Notes under the pieces: generated by a model
What the model was told of the DNA's origin: nothing
The model's input: only the letters and a program-made list of their open reading frames with translations
Databases searched by the model: none
Assembly: GCA_900548895.1 (NCBI GenBank)
Contig: URLZ01000018.1
Coordinates: 1-42,586, forward strand
DNA from: an uncultured Akkermansia sp.
GTDB lineage: Bacteria; Verrucomicrobiota; Verrucomicrobiia; Verrucomicrobiales; Akkermansiaceae
Length of the DNA: 42,586 nt
Reading direction: 5' to 3'
Program-made: the position numbers and the translations under genes
Shown here: positions 42,478 to 42,586 of the stretch, piece after piece
Numbering within the stretch: position 1 is the first letter of the stretch
Layout: every line of letters begins with the position of its first letter

Positions 42478-42586
42478 ATGCTCCCCGGAGACTCAAAAAA
42501 GTCACGAAAAATGCCCCCTCAGCATCAGCGACTTGTGAAGAATCTGCAAAAAATCCGCAAAAAAGAGCAAAAATTCAGCGAAAAAA
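42478..42586 (+). CDS. Possible gene start running off the right edge
   Basis: An open frame begins after a TAA at 42445-42447 and continues to the edge. Candidate starts are ATG 42478 and ATG 42511; from the latter it reads MPPQHQRLVKNLQKIRKKEQ and continues Lys/Glu/Gln-rich. The amphipathic basic pattern is protein-like, and an AT-rich SD-less upstream resembles rpsU/rpsP. With only 25-36 codons visible I cannot name it. The A-runs could equally be non-coding curved DNA. Confidence 0.25.
   Translation, partial: MLPGDSKKSRKMPPQHQRLVKNLQKIRKKEQKFSEK
42495..42586. repeat. Phased A-tracts at the right edge
   Basis: Runs of five or six A start at 42495, 42507, 42548, 42559, 42569 and 42581. 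The last four recur every 10-12 bp, in phase with the helix, so intrinsic DNA bending is expected. Confidence 0.6.

Overview
The window is a GC-rich (by eye, above 60 % G+C) bacterial chromosome segment that is mostly housekeeping genes. It most likely comes from a Verrucomicrobiota-type organism. The pointers are a TIGR04073-type (exosortase system-associated) secreted protein, a type III glutamine synthetase, a single-chain glycyl-tRNA synthetase, an adjacent pair of siroheme-dependent haem synthesis radical SAM enzymes (AhbD/AhbC), and a Jag/KhpB protein without a Jag-N domain. No rRNA, tRNA, CRISPR array, integrase or transposase was found. The first 34 bases are a pure G run at the sequence edge and look like an artefact.

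Layout. 1-2.7 kb: a truncated lipoprotein gene divergent from glyS. 2.8-12.3 kb: a three-gene cassette with 4-nt stop/start overlaps. It encodes a coiled-coil protein resembling podovirus DNA-ejection proteins, a 2207-residue protein with an elastin-like VPGAG repeat, and a phage terminase large subunit. No capsid, portal, tail or integrase gene is visible nearby. 12.4-15.4 kb: a TIGR04073-like protein and ahbC/ahbD, all on the minus strand. 15.8-20.4 kb: rpsU, tmk, a YfcE-type phosphodiesterase, obgE and lipA. 20.4-22.8 kb: glnN behind a near-perfect sigma-54 promoter with upstream dyad sites. 23-31.2 kb: a 60-residue protein, recQ, a membrane acyltransferase with a GH36 alpha-galactosidase, a secreted protein coupled to jag, and a Bax-inhibitor-1 family protein. 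31.5-42 kb: pyrE, a GH3 (NagZ-like) enzyme, recF, a PlsC-type acyltransferase, an in-frame NadD-Cmk reading frame, an M23 peptidase, thiC, dusB, a lysozyme-like lipoprotein and rpsP. The window ends in phased A-tracts that may belong to another gene start.

Two signals cut across gene boundaries. First, about fourteen unrelated genes have a sigma-70 -10 hexamer ending only 6-9 nt before the start codon, most with a recognisable -35 at 16-18 bp. This predicts leaderless (0-3 nt leader) mRNAs as the default here. Shine-Dalgarno sequences are clear only at two genes inside overlapping operons. Second, the rpsU and rpsP promoters share a sequence just downstream of the -10 and an AACAACCA element in SD-less leaders.

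The candidate for an undescribed system is the ejection-protein / giant protein / terminase cassette. It sits compactly between host genes and matches them in base composition by eye. A degraded prophage and a domesticated packaging or delivery module are both possible.
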